DNA of 64,000 nt from G963674665 sp964609625 (GCA_964609625.1 CAZSRS010000019.1:11830-75829); one strand, 5' to 3'. Numbered from the stretch's first letter, positions 36,091 through 45,880 are shown. A program made the numbers and translations. Notes: a model not told the origin generated them from the letters alone.

Positions 36091-36645
36091 TTCTTATAGT
36101 GCACGCGGCCGTTGTGATACTTCCTGGATTACATTCGCCGCACCCTCTGAAAAACAGGGCGTTCTCGACGAACTCTCCGCCCCCCTTCATTCCGGGATGC
36201 TCGCCCCAAGCACCCGAACAGGGGGCCCTTTCGAGGCCTCCAGGCTCCCACTAGAACAATCACGAAAAAGACCGCTCATTCCCGGAAATCTGAAGATTCC
36301 GGCAATCCGTGAGCGGTCACCGTATTGTATTGGTCAGCCAACTAACATGGCACACTGGAAATGAAAAGAGGACATGCATGAAATTCCGGAGACAGTCTGC
36401 CCTCCCCCTCCCAAATGCTTACGCTGCGGTGTTTTCGAGCAATGCCTCATAAACAGCTCATGGTACCACCGACCCCTCTGGTCCTGAAATCCGCGTAGCT
36501 GAAAACCGATAGTTGTGCGTATCCGAACATTTTTGATACACAGCAACCCGTTTGCCCGGCCATGACCATCGCGGCAGGCATTCCCGTGGGGCTCCGTCCC
36601 AAGGGCTGGCTTCAGCTTTACTCCGGGCTGTGGTACTTTCCTGAA
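36091..36645. other. Divergent intergenic region between two histidine kinase genes
   Basis: About 555 bp. Minus-strand features toward the kinase at 36090 are a possible -10 TACAAT (36329-36324) directly followed by the hairpin at 36318-36270 and T5. On the plus strand, GCGTATCCGAACAT (36517-36530), continuing into TTTTGATAC, is shared with another kinase leader at 56043-56060. No credible ORF, apart from a possible longer N-terminus of the next gene from ATG 36562. Confidence 0.5.
36270..36318 (-). terminator. Intrinsic-terminator-like hairpin in the leader of the kinase gene
   Basis: GACCGCTCA (36270-36278) pairs with TGAGCGGTC (36310-36318); an inner CCGGAA/TTCCGG stem strengthens it. 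On the minus strand it is followed by TTTTT. It lies 180 bp upstream of the kinase start and no minus-strand gene precedes it within several kb. It could be an attenuator or the end of a short RNA rather than a gene terminator. Confidence 0.5.
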
Positions 36646-38214
36646 ATGACGGCCGACTTCAAGGATCTCTTCCCGCGGATTCTCGACGCGGTCCAGACGC
36701 CGCTGTTCGTGCTGGACGACCGCGGCCGCCTCGTGCTTGCCAACGACGCCTTCCGCCGTGCCCATGGTCTGAGCGGACAGGCCATCCTGGGGCGCCCCTT
36801 CCATGAAATCCCCGGGCTTGAGGACGTCTCGCGACTGATGCAACCGCGGCTGGATCGCTGCCTTGTCGGTGAAGCACTGAGCTTCCAGGAGTGGTTTCCC
36901 TTTCTAAACCTGGGCTCACGCCTTCTGGACATCCACTTCGCGCCCTGGCGGGACCCCGTGGACGACCGCCCCCATGTGGTGGCCACATGCCGTGACGTCA
37001 CGGACCAAACAATGGCCGCGGAAGCCCTGCGCGCGAGCGAAGGCGAGTTCCACCGCATCCTCGAGACCATGCAGGATGCCTATATTCGCGTATCCCTCGA
37101 GGGAGAGATCGAAATGGTCAATCCCGCGGCCGCGCGGCTCCTGGGCTGGTCCGTACGGCAACTGTCGTGCCTGGACCCGCGCGGCGGTCTGTGTGCCGAG
37201 CCCGAGGTCTGGGACGCGGCCCTTGACAAACTCCGGGACGGTGCCAGCCTGCGGGACGTGGAAATGCTCTTTCGCCGCGCGGATCATCAGGTCATCTGCC
37301 GCGCCTGCGACCTGCGCCTCGTGAACGGTCCGAACCGCCAGCCTCGGGCAGTGGAGCTGACCGTCAGGGACATCACCCCCCCCAAGCGTTCGGACAACGA
37401 GCTGGATGAGTACCGCGCCCAACTGGAACGTCGCGTCATCGAACGCACTTCCCAACTCACCCTGGCCAATAAAATGCTCCATGACAAGGTTTACGAACTT
37501 GTCACCACAAAACGCGAGCTGTCCGAATACCGCATCCGCCTCAGGGAACTGGCCACCGAGATTTCCCTGGTGGAGGAGCGGGAACGCCGCCGCCTGGCCC
37601 TGGAGCTCCACGACGGCATTGTCCAGGACTTGGCCATGGCCCGGATACGACTTTCCAGCTTGGCCGAGAAGATCGAATCTCCCCTGCTTGCGCGAGAACT
37701 GGCAGGGCTCCTCGAACTGACCAAGAAAATGATCAGGGAGAGCCGCTCCCTGGTCTGGGAAATGGGCTCTCCAGAGCTCTACGAGCTGGGGCTGGAAGCC
37801 GCCCTGGAGGAGCTTGTCGAGGAATTCGACAGGCGTTACGATATCAGGGCCCTCTACAGGCGCAACCACGAAGACCCCTTGCCCCTGGCCGAAGACATGC
37901 AGATCATGCTCTTTCAGATGGTCCGGGAACTACTCGCCAATGTGGTCAAGCACGCACGAGCCCGCACCGTACACGTTGAATGCAGCAGGAACCAGGACAA
38001 CCTCTGCCTGCACGTTGAAGACGACGGCGTGGGGTTCGACCCCGACATCCAACTCTCCAAACCCGGAAAAGATTCGGGATTCGGCCTCTTCAGCATCCGG
38101 GAACGCCTCAGCCATATCGGTGGCTGCCTGGAACTCCGGATCAGTCATTTGGGGGGCGCCCACTGCTGCATCATCCTCCCCCTCACAACAACCCAGGAGA
38201 TCCCAGCGCCATGA
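36646..38214 (+). CDS. PAS sensor histidine kinase, NarL-partner type (HisKA_3)
   Basis: From ATG 36646 the protein has 522 residues; ATG 36562 (28 residues longer) is possible and neither has a good Shine-Dalgarno. Two PAS modules (about 10-125 and 130-250) precede a coiled coil. The HisKA_3 domain has EERERRRLALELHDGIVQDL (H322), followed by HATPase with FQMVRELLANVVKHA and GFGLFSIRERLSHIGG. No membrane segment is evident. Its stop overlaps the start of the LuxR-type regulator by 4 bp (ATGA), so the two form a cognate pair. Confidence 0.9.
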   Translation: MTADFKDLFPRILDAVQTPLFVLDDRGRLVLANDAFRRAHGLSGQAILGRPFHEIPGLEDVSRLMQPRLDRCLVGEALSFQEWFPFLNLGSRLLDIHFAPWRDPVDDRPHVVATCRDVTDQTMAAEALRASEGEFHRILETMQDAYIRVSLEGEIEMVNPAAARLLGWSVRQLSCLDPRGGLCAEPEVWDAALDKLRDGASLRDVEMLFRRADHQVICRACDLRLVNGPNRQPRAVELTVRDITPPKRSDNELDEYRAQLERRVIERTSQLTLANKMLHDKVYELVTTKRELSEYRIRLRELATEISLVEERERRRLALELHDGIVQDLAMARIRLSSLAEKIESPLLARELAGLLELTKKMIRESRSLVWEMGSPELYELGLEAALEELVEEFDRRYDIRALYRRNHEDPLPLAEDMQIMLFQMVRELLANVVKHARARTVHVECSRNQDNLCLHVEDDGVGFDPDIQLSKPGKDSGFGLFSIRERLSHIGGCLELRISHLGGAHCCIILPLTTTQEIPAP

Positions 38215-38849
38215 CCACCGTGCTCCTCGCCGACGACCACGTCATCCTCAGGCAAGGACTCAAAACCATGATCGAACAACAAGGCATGCGCGTGGCGGCC
38301 GAAGCCGACGATGGCCTGCAGGCCGTGGAACTGGCCGAAAGGCATCTCCCCGACGTGGTGATCATGGACATCCACATGCCCAATCTCAACGGCATGGAGG
38401 CAACCCGCCGTATCTGCGCCCTGAACAGGAACATCAACGTCATCGGCCTCTCCATGTACCCGAAGCGCCGCTTCATCACCGAAATGCTCAAGGCCGGCGC
38501 AAGGGGATACATCCTCAAGGACTGTGCTTTCGACGAACTGGTCCGAGCCATCGAAACCGTGCTCGCGGGGAAGATATATCTCAGCAAGGAAATCTCCGAC
38601 GTGGTCATCAACGAGTTCATCACGGGCCTGACCAGGCAGCAACCCCGTAACGATGCCCTGACCTCGAGAGAACGCGAAATCCTGCAACGCATCGCCGAAG
38701 GGCAAAGCAGCAAGGAAATCGCCGAACAACTCCACCTGAGCCCCAAGACCGTGGACGTACACCGACATAACATCATGCACAAACTCAACCTCGGCAGCGT
38801 GGCCGAACTGGTGCGCTACGCCATCAGCGAAGGCTTCACCACGGTCTGA
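38211..38849 (+). CDS. NarL/FixJ-type response regulator
   Basis: This 212-residue regulator has a receiver with acidic pocket LLADDH, phospho-acceptor D53 in VVIMDIHMPNLNG, and YILKDC carrying the conserved Lys. The C-terminal LuxR-type HTH (about 145-205) reads LTSREREILQRIAEGQSSKE then IAEQLHLSPKTVDVH. It is translationally coupled to the upstream HisKA_3 kinase, whose signal it should receive. Targets are unknown. Confidence 0.93.
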   Translation: MTTVLLADDHVILRQGLKTMIEQQGMRVAAEADDGLQAVELAERHLPDVVIMDIHMPNLNGMEATRRICALNRNINVIGLSMYPKRRFITEMLKAGARGYILKDCAFDELVRAIETVLAGKIYLSKEISDVVINEFITGLTRQQPRNDALTSREREILQRIAEGQSSKEIAEQLHLSPKTVDVHRHNIMHKLNLGSVAELVRYAISEGFTTV

Positions 38850-38954
38850 CCTCCTGGCACGTGCGGAACCTCTCCAGGCATTCTGGGCTGGTCTGGAAGG
38901 GTTCCCCTGAAACTCATGACGTGCTATCTGTAAGCAAACCCGAGTACCGCATAC

Positions 38955-41900
38955 ATGAAACAGCCCTCAGCCATACGCTCGGCCGGCATCATCACATCCG
39001 CCTACACCCTGGCCGCAGGGCTGTGGATCCTGCTGTCGGACCGGGGGGTCGCGATGCTGGTTCAGGACCCGACCCGCGTCTCCCAGCTGCAAACCTGGAA
39101 GGGCTGGTTCTTTGTCCTGGTCACGTCCCTGCTCCTCTTCGAAGTGCTCAAGCGCACCCTGCACAGACGGGACGCAGCCCTGCGCAGGGAGCGCTCCCTG
39201 CGCCGTCACCTGCAGCAGGCCCTGGAAGCCGGCACACTGCGCCTTTTCGTCTACGATACCGACGCCGAAACCCTGCGTCTGGGGCGGGACAATGACGACT
39301 CCACCGAATCAGACGGTGAAGACCCCATGCTCGTACACCCTGCCCTGCCCCTTGACGCCGCCGTGCATCCGGATGATCTCCCCTCCCTCCGCCGGGCCAT
39401 CGAACTGCATGTCAAGGGCACCGGCCCAGTCTTTACCATGGAATTTCGTCTTTGCGAGGAATCCGGAGCCTTTCACTGGGTGCGTGCCGTCGGCGCGCGA
39501 CTCCCTCGGGAGCCTGATTCAACAGCGGCGACAATCGCCGGCAGTCTGCTGGACATCCACGACCGCAAGCAGGTCGAGGAGCGCCTGCGCGCCACCAACC
39601 GCGCTCTCACGGCCATTACTCTCTGCCACGAGGCCATTGTCCGGAGCGGTGACGAAATCGACCTGATGCGTACGGTCTGCCGAACCATCGTGGAGCAGGG
39701 CGGCTACCGCATGGCCTGGGTCGGCTTGGCCGATGATGCTCCCGGGAAGACTGTCCGGCCCGTTGCGCACTGGGGGGGTGTCACGGAGTACCTGAACGGA
39801 CCGCGCATCACCTGGGGTGAGGACGAACACGACCGGGGTCCTGCCGATACGGCCGTCAGTACCGGAAAACCCAGCGCCGTCAGGGACATCCTCACCGATC
39901 CCGATTTCATTCCCTGGCGGGAACGGGCCGGCGCCCACGGCTTCTCCTCGGTCTTGGCACTGCCACTGTTGCACAATGACGAAGCCTTTGCCGTGCTCAC
40001 CATCTATGCTCAAGAACCCGACGCATTCGAGCCCACGGAGGTGGAACTCCTCACCAGGTTGGCCAACGACCTGGCCTTTGGGCTCGTTTCCATCCGCACT
40101 CGGCAGGCGGCAATAAAAGCCGAAAGGGAGTTGCGCACCGCGGAGGCGCGCTTCCGCGCAACCTTTGAGCAGGCCGCGGTGGGAATGTGCCACCTCACTC
40201 CGGAAGGCGCCTTCACTCGCGTCAACGCCACACTCTGCACCATGCTGGGCCTTTCCAGGGAAGCGCTGTTGCGAAGATCCTGCCACGACATCAGCCACCC
40301 CGAGGACAGGGCTCGGGGGCAGGCACTGCTGCATGACCTGCTGGACGGGAAGCTGCCCCACTTTGTCCGGGAAAAACGCTGTGTGCGCAGCGACGGAACC
40401 ATCATCTGGGTTCAGGAAACCGTGTCCCTGGTCCGGCCCGATGCTGACGCCCCGGCCTATTGCATCGCCGTGATCGAGGACTTCACCCAGCGCAAACGCA
40501 TGCAGCTCCAATTGGAGCAGAGCCGGCATGAAATGAGCACCCTGGCCGACAACCTCCCGGATTTCGTGGCCCGCTTCGACAGGGAGTTGCACCACCTGTT
40601 CGTGAACAGGGCCCTGTGCCAAGTCACGGGCATTCCCAAGGAACGGTATCTGGGCAACACCAACCAGGAACTGGGCCTGCCGGAAGATCTCACGCGCCAA
40701 TGGAACGAAAGATTGCGCCATGTCTTCGCCTCTGGACAGGAGAATTTCTTCCAGTTCTCTTTTCACGGCCACGACGGGGAGCACATCCTGCACAGCCGTA
40801 TCGTGCCGGAATTCGACATTGCCGGCCAGCTCACCAGCGTCATCGCCGTGACCCGCGACATCACCGACCTCAAACGCGCGGAGTCCGAACTCCTGGCCAG
40901 TCAACATCGGCTCAACGAAGCCCAACGCATCGCCAAGCTCGCCAACTTCGAACGCGACCTCGTCAGCGGAGAGGCTTTCTGGTCAGACGAAATGTACAGA
41001 CTGCTCGGCTACGCTCCCCAGGAGGTGGAACCCAGCCAGGAACTGTTCCTGCAACACGTCCACCCCGAGGACCAGGAACGTTTCCAGCGTCAGTTTCTGA
41101 GCGCACTGGAACTGCGCACCGAGTTCGCCTCCGAATTCCGCTACATCCGCACCAACCGGCAGGAACGCCACGGCAGCATCACGGGCAGGATTGGCCGTGA
41201 CCCTGCCGGCAAGACCCTGGGATATAGCGGTGTGTTCCAGGACATCACGGAGCGCAAACGGGCCAAGGACGAGTACTCCCTGCTGGCCACGGCCATCGAA
41301 CAGGCCGGCGAAAGCGTCACCATCACCGACCCCCGTGGCGTGATCCAGTATGTGAACCCCGCCTTTGAACGCATCTCGGGGTACAGGCGTATCGAAGTCC
41401 AGGGCCGCACCCCGCGTTTGCTCATAAGCGGCGCACAGGACAACGCCTGGTATGACGCGCTTTGGAGGACCATCAACTCCGGCCGCGTCTGGCAGGGGCG
41501 TTCCGTCAACCGTCGCAAGGACGGTTCACTGTTCGAGGTCGAGGCCACCATCTCTCCTGTCCGCAACAGTGTCGGCGCCATCACCCACTATGTCGCCCTG
41601 ATGCACGACGTCACGGACAGGATGCGCATGGAGAAGCAACTGCACCAGGCGCAAAAGATGGAGGCCATCGGAACCCTGGCCGGGGGCATAGCCCATGACT
41701 TCAACAACATCCTCGCCGCCATCATGGGTTTTGCCGAGATCGCCCTGCTGGAGACACCGGCTGAACTCCAGTCTGTACGCGAAAGCCTGAGCGACATCCT
41801 TACGGGCAGCCGTCGTGGCGCGGACCTCGTGCGCAGCATCCTCACCTTCAGCAGACAGAGCACCCAGGAAAAAACCGCACTGCAGCCAGAACCCCTGGTC

Positions 41901-42809
41901 AAGGAAGCCCTCAAGCTCCTGCGCGCTTCCTTGCCCGCGGGCATCGAAATCAGGCAACGGTTGGAACTTGGCGATGCCGTGCTCATGAGTTCGCCCTCCG
42001 ACATCCACCAACTCATGGTCAACCTATGCACCAACGCCGCCCAGGCCATGCTGCCCAGGGGCGGCACACTCGAAGTGTCCCTACTCCGCGACTCCCCCAC
42101 GGCCGAGGAACTGTCCAGGCACAGGAATCTCGGCCCTGGTCCGCATCTGCGCCTCATCGTCCGCGACACTGGCCCGGGCATCACCCCTGACATCACCGAC
42201 CGGATTTTTGATCCCTTCTTCACCACCAAGGCTCCAGGAGAGGGCACCGGCCTCGGCCTGTCCATCGTCCACGGTGTGGTGCAGGGGCTCGACGGCGCAA
42301 TCGAATTCCAAAGCGCCCCGGATTCCGGCACCACCTTCCAGGTGCTCCTGCCCCTGGTTTCCTCCCCCATGCAGCAGGCGCCCGAGCCAGGGGAGATATG
42401 GAAAGGCTCCCAGCATATCCTGCTCGTGGAGGACGAGAATGCCGTGGCCCGCTCCCTGGAGCGCATGCTCGAACTCCTGGGCTACGACGTCACCACCTGC
42501 TCCGACGGCCGTCAGGCCCTGGATGTCTTCAAAGCTTCACCGCGGTCCTTCGACCTCCTGCTCACGGACCAGACCATGCCCGAACTCTCGGGCCTCGCAC
42601 TGGCGCGGGAGGTCCACGACATCAGGCCCGATCTGCCCATAGTGATCCTCAGCGGAGACCCCGGACGCATCCAGGAGGACATCTCCCTGGATGCCGGCGT
42701 ACTCGCGGTCCTGGCCAAGCCACTGGAGATGCACACCCTCTCCCTGGCCCTGCACCAGGCCTTGCGGTCGTCTCCCCTGGACACGGACAACACCGAGCCC
42801 GCCCCGTGA
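38955..42809 (+). CDS. Membrane-anchored hybrid histidine kinase with PAS/GAF array
   Basis: This is the largest protein here, 1284 residues. Two N-terminal transmembrane helices (about 10-30 and 50-68) anchor it. A PAS (about 90-200), a GAF (about 215-385, VCRTIVEQGGYRMAWVGLA) and about four further PAS modules (about 395-905) follow. HisKA carries GTLAGGIAHDFNNILAAIMG (H914) of the HDFNN subtype, then HATPase with DTGPGI and GTGLGLSIVHG. The C-terminal receiver has LLVEDENA and D1205 in LLTDQTMPE. Its stop overlaps the GTG of the NtrC-type regulator (GTGA), suggesting that the two act together. Confidence 0.92.
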   Translation: MKQPSAIRSAGIITSAYTLAAGLWILLSDRGVAMLVQDPTRVSQLQTWKGWFFVLVTSLLLFEVLKRTLHRRDAALRRERSLRRHLQQALEAGTLRLFVYDTDAETLRLGRDNDDSTESDGEDPMLVHPALPLDAAVHPDDLPSLRRAIELHVKGTGPVFTMEFRLCEESGAFHWVRAVGARLPREPDSTAATIAGSLLDIHDRKQVEERLRATNRALTAITLCHEAIVRSGDEIDLMRTVCRTIVEQGGYRMAWVGLADDAPGKTVRPVAHWGGVTEYLNGPRITWGEDEHDRGPADTAVSTGKPSAVRDILTDPDFIPWRERAGAHGFSSVLALPLLHNDEAFAVLTIYAQEPDAFEPTEVELLTRLANDLAFGLVSIRTRQAAIKAERELRTAEARFRATFEQAAVGMCHLTPEGAFTRVNATLCTMLGLSREALLRRSCHDISHPEDRARGQALLHDLLDGKLPHFVREKRCVRSDGTIIWVQETVSLVRPDADAPAYCIAVIEDFTQRKRMQLQLEQSRHEMSTLADNLPDFVARFDRELHHLFVNRALCQVTGIPKERYLGNTNQELGLPEDLTRQWNERLRHVFASGQENFFQFSFHGHDGEHILHSRIVPEFDIAGQLTSVIAVTRDITDLKRAESELLASQHRLNEAQRIAKLANFERDLVSGEAFWSDEMYRLLGYAPQEVEPSQELFLQHVHPEDQERFQRQFLSALELRTEFASEFRYIRTNRQERHGSITGRIGRDPAGKTLGYSGVFQDITERKRAKDEYSLLATAIEQAGESVTITDPRGVIQYVNPAFERISGYRRIEVQGRTPRLLISGAQDNAWYDALWRTINSGRVWQGRSVNRRKDGSLFEVEATISPVRNSVGAITHYVALMHDVTDRMRMEKQLHQAQKMEAIGTLAGGIAHDFNNILAAIMGFAEIALLETPAELQSVRESLSDILTGSRRGADLVRSILTFSRQSTQEKTALQPEPLVKEALKLLRASLPAGIEIRQRLELGDAVLMSSPSDIHQLMVNLCTNAAQAMLPRGGTLEVSLLRDSPTAEELSRHRNLGPGPHLRLIVRDTGPGITPDITDRIFDPFFTTKAPGEGTGLGLSIVHGVVQGLDGAIEFQSAPDSGTTFQVLLPLVSSPMQQAPEPGEIWKGSQHILLVEDENAVARSLERMLELLGYDVTTCSDGRQALDVFKASPRSFDLLLTDQTMPELSGLALAREVHDIRPDLPIVILSGDPGRIQEDISLDAGVLAVLAKPLEMHTLSLALHQALRSSPLDTDNTEPAP

Positions 42810-44257
42810 ACACAATCCTGATCATCGACGACGACTCCCTGTTCAACAAGATGCTGGGCTCTGTCATCAAGAGGCAGGGACATGTCGTGCTCCAGGCCCG
42901 GAGTCTCCAGGAGGGACGTCGGTTCGCCGAGAGCAACGACCTGGATGTACTTTTCCTGGACGTGCGGCTGCCGGACGGCAACGGCCTCGCGGCACTGCCG
43001 ACATTCAAGGCTGGCCGAGGCAGACCCGAAGTGATCATCGTCACGGGCGAGGGCGATCCGGACGGCGCCGAGTTGGCCATCGCCAACGGCGCCTGGGACT
43101 ACCTCGAGAAGCCCAGTTCCTTGGACAAGATGACCCTCCCCCTGCTGCGCGCACTGGAGTACCGCCGGCACAAGGCCGCCGCGCCGACCATCCCCGCGCC
43201 GCGACACGGTATCGTGGGCTCCAGCCCTCAAATCCTCGCATGCCTGGAGCGTGTGGCCGAAGCCGCGGCCGGGGGCGCGGGCGTCCTCGTCTTCGGTGAG
43301 ACAGGCACCGGCAAGGAACTTGTTGCCCGAGCAATTCACGATGCCGGCAAGCGCGCCAGGAATCCCTTCGTGGTGGTGGATTGCGGCGCCCTGCCCGATA
43401 CCCTGCTCGAAGCCGAACTCTTCGGCCACGCCAAGGGAGCCTACACCGGTGCGGCCCACAAGCGCCAAGGGCTGGTGGGTCTGGCTCATGGTGGAACCCT
43501 GTTCCTCGACGAGATCGGCGAACTCCCTTTGGGGCAGCAGCGGGCGTTCCTGCGCGTGCTCCAGGAAAAGCGCTACCGCCCCTTGGGCGATACCCAGGAG
43601 TACGAGAGTGACTTCAGGCTCATCGCAGCCACCAACAAGGATCTTGACCGGCTCGTCCAAAGCGGCGACTTCCGCGAAGACCTGCTCTACAGGCTGCGTA
43701 GCGTGGTCATTCACATCCCTCCCCTGCGGGAGCGCCACGTCGATATCGAGGAATTGGCCCGCTTCCAGGTGGAACGCCTCTGCACCGGCTATGGTCTACG
43801 TCCCAAGGAACTGGCCGACGACCTCCTCGAGGCCCTGCTTTCCCACGACTGGCCCGGCAACGTGCGGGAACTCTTCGCCGTGCTGGAGCGCGCCGTGCTC
43901 GCCGGTCGCAACGAACCCACCCTCTTCGCCTCGCACCTGCCGATCAACGTGCGCTTGTCCAGGGTGCGCAGGCAGTTGCGTGCCTCGCACCATCCAGCCG
44001 TTCGTTCCTCCGCCCCTTGCCCCTCCGCCCTCTTTCCCCAGGGTCCCGGCGACGCCCCCCTGCCTTGGAAAGAGGTTCGCGAACAGGCCTTGAGCGCGTT
44101 GGAGGCCTGCTACCTGCACGAGCTGCTGCGCCACACCGCGGGCAACGTCAGCCTGGCAGCCCAGGTCTCTGGACTTTCCCGGCAACGCCTGCACACCCTG
44201 CTGCGCAAGCACGGCCTCACTCGCAGCTTCCCCTTGGACAACGCCGGCGACAACTGA
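42806..44257 (+). CDS. NtrC-family sigma-54-dependent response regulator
   Basis: From the GTG at 42806 the protein has 483 residues. The receiver has LIIDDDS and D52 in VLFLDVRLPDGNG. The AAA+ domain (about 135-365) has Walker A GETGTGKELVARAI, the sigma-54 contact loop as GAYTGA (GAFTGA variant), Walker B GGTLFLDEIGELPLG and FREDLLYRLRSVVIHIPPLR. The C-terminal Fis-type HTH is SLAAQVSGLSRQRLHTLLRK. It overlaps the hybrid kinase by 4 bp, so it is probably its output. A perfect dyad and a sigma-54-like promoter lie immediately downstream. Confidence 0.94.
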   Translation: MNTILIIDDDSLFNKMLGSVIKRQGHVVLQARSLQEGRRFAESNDLDVLFLDVRLPDGNGLAALPTFKAGRGRPEVIIVTGEGDPDGAELAIANGAWDYLEKPSSLDKMTLPLLRALEYRRHKAAAPTIPAPRHGIVGSSPQILACLERVAEAAAGGAGVLVFGETGTGKELVARAIHDAGKRARNPFVVVDCGALPDTLLEAELFGHAKGAYTGAAHKRQGLVGLAHGGTLFLDEIGELPLGQQRAFLRVLQEKRYRPLGDTQEYESDFRLIAATNKDLDRLVQSGDFREDLLYRLRSVVIHIPPLRERHVDIEELARFQVERLCTGYGLRPKELADDLLEALLSHDWPGNVRELFAVLERAVLAGRNEPTLFASHLPINVRLSRVRRQLRASHHPAVRSSAPCPSALFPQGPGDAPLPWKEVREQALSALEACYLHELLRHTAGNVSLAAQVSGLSRQRLHTLLRKHGLTRSFPLDNAGDN

Positions 44258-44265
44258 TCCGCTTC

Positions 44266-44284
44266 TGTAAACTCCAGGTTTACA
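44266..44284. promoter_or_regulatory. Perfect dyad TGTAAAC-N5-GTTTACA, candidate enhancer site
   Basis: A perfect 7-bp inverted repeat with a 5-nt spacer lies 9 bp after the NtrC-type gene and about 95 bp upstream of a sigma-54-like -24 element. That geometry fits an upstream activating sequence for an enhancer-binding protein. It could also be a weak terminator stem, but no T-run follows. Confidence 0.45.
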
Positions 44285-44378
44285 CTCGCTCGCCCCGCAC
44301 GACACCATTGGGCGGGACCATCTTTGTTCCCTATCCATAACTACTTTGGATTTCAGGGATTTCCCGTGGTCATGAGCT

Positions 44379-44393
44379 GGCATCGTTCTTGTA
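44379..44393 (+). promoter_or_regulatory. Sigma-54-like promoter before the CheY-like gene
   Basis: TGGCATCGTTCTTGT matches TGGCAC-N5-TTGC with correct spacing; two positions differ, including the -12 C (T here). The predicted start near 44404 leaves a leader of about 32 nt with GGGGAG before ATG 44437. Confidence 0.45.
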
Positions 44394-44436
44394 GTGACAA
44401 TATGATCATGCAACCACAAGCCAGGGGAGCAATTCC

Positions 44437-44832
44437 ATGCGTATCCTTCTTGTCGACGACGACATCAACATCATCAAGGCCTTGTCCAAGGGACTGATCC
44501 TCCTGGGGCACGATGTGCTCGCGGCGGAGAACGGCTCCCAGGCATTGGAAATTGTGCGCAACGCGACTCCAGACATGATCATCACGGACATCTTCATGCC
44601 GGAGATGGACGGCTTCGAACTCATGCGCGCCGTTCGTCAGGAGTATCCGGGGCTCCCGGTCATCGCGCTTTCCGGGGGTGGTGCTGGCCTGAGCCCTGAT
44701 CTGTTCCTGCGCATGACCCAGAAACTCGGTGTGACCAGGACGCTGCTGAAGCCCTGTTCCCTGACCGAAGTGGCCATGGCAATCGACGACAGCATACCCG
44801 GCAGGGACGCTACCATGCAGGCCAGGGCATGA
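44437..44832 (+). CDS. CheY-like single-domain response regulator
   Basis: This 131-residue protein is a complete receiver with no output domain: acidic pocket LLVDDD, D51 in MIITDIFMPEMDG, LSGG after strand 4 and LLKPC with the conserved Lys. GGGGAG precedes the ATG. It is the first of three small receivers in a row. Output must be through protein contacts or phosphotransfer. The sigma-54-like promoter upstream suggests control by the adjacent NtrC-type regulator. Confidence 0.9.
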   Translation: MRILLVDDDINIIKALSKGLILLGHDVLAAENGSQALEIVRNATPDMIITDIFMPEMDGFELMRAVRQEYPGLPVIALSGGGAGLSPDLFLRMTQKLGVTRTLLKPCSLTEVAMAIDDSIPGRDATMQARA

Positions 44833-44929
44833 TCCAGTGATGTCACCGATTCAGGCGCGTCAAGGGGCGGGATTACATGGCCCTGTACACTGTGAAAGCA
44901 AGGCCGACCAGCATGTTTCGGGGGTTACA

Positions 44930-45316
44930 ATGAACCAGACCGTGCTCATTGTGGACCGCGACGACCTGATCCAGAAGATGTTCTGCAAGGCTCTCAGGGT
45001 CTATGGCTTCACGCCCCTGGCAGTGGACGGCACGAATCTCGATCCGAGTGACCTGGGCGACCGCGCGCCGAGCATGGCAATCGTCGAGATATGCCTCAAC
45101 GACGGCACGGGCGTGGAGCTCCTGCGAAGGATGCACGCTGAACATCCGACCATGCGCATCATAGCCCTGGTGACAATGAATCCGTGCCGCGAGCCGTCTG
45201 CCGCTCCACTGAATCGAGAAACCATCCTCCGAAGCGGCGCCAGCGCGGTGCTGGAAAAGCCGGTCTCACTGGAAGAGCTCAAACAGTGCATAATGATGTG
45301 CAACCAAGCCGGATGA
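44930..45316 (+). CDS. Single-domain receiver with Glu replacing the phospho-acceptor Asp
   Basis: From ATG 44930, after a GGGGG Shine-Dalgarno, the product has 128 residues. The fold is receiver-like: LIVDRDD, then LVTMNP with the conserved Thr, and LEKPV with Lys. The strand-3 motif is MAIVEICLNDGTG, so residue 53 is Glu instead of Asp. This is the second such substitution in the window and may mimic the phosphorylated form. The frame is open 93 nt upstream without a good start signal. Confidence 0.8.
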   Translation: MNQTVLIVDRDDLIQKMFCKALRVYGFTPLAVDGTNLDPSDLGDRAPSMAIVEICLNDGTGVELLRRMHAEHPTMRIIALVTMNPCREPSAAPLNRETILRSGASAVLEKPVSLEELKQCIMMCNQAG

Positions 45317-45335
45317 ACAACACACATGGTGTGCC

Positions 45336-45749
<414 letters not shown>

Positions 45750-45880
45750 GGGCACACCATGAACGGGTGTCGGCATTTCCCGCATGGTTTACCTTCGGCC
45801 AACCTTGGGGTATAGACTTGTTCTGCTTTGCCGCCGCAACCCCCAACCGCGGCAATCACAACAGAACACAAGGGAGTACC

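Noticed and set aside
42398..42805. Upstream extension of the NtrC-type regulator frame
   Set aside because: It is a shadow of the hybrid kinase receiver domain in another frame. The GTG at 42806 directly precedes the receiver start and overlaps the kinase stop.
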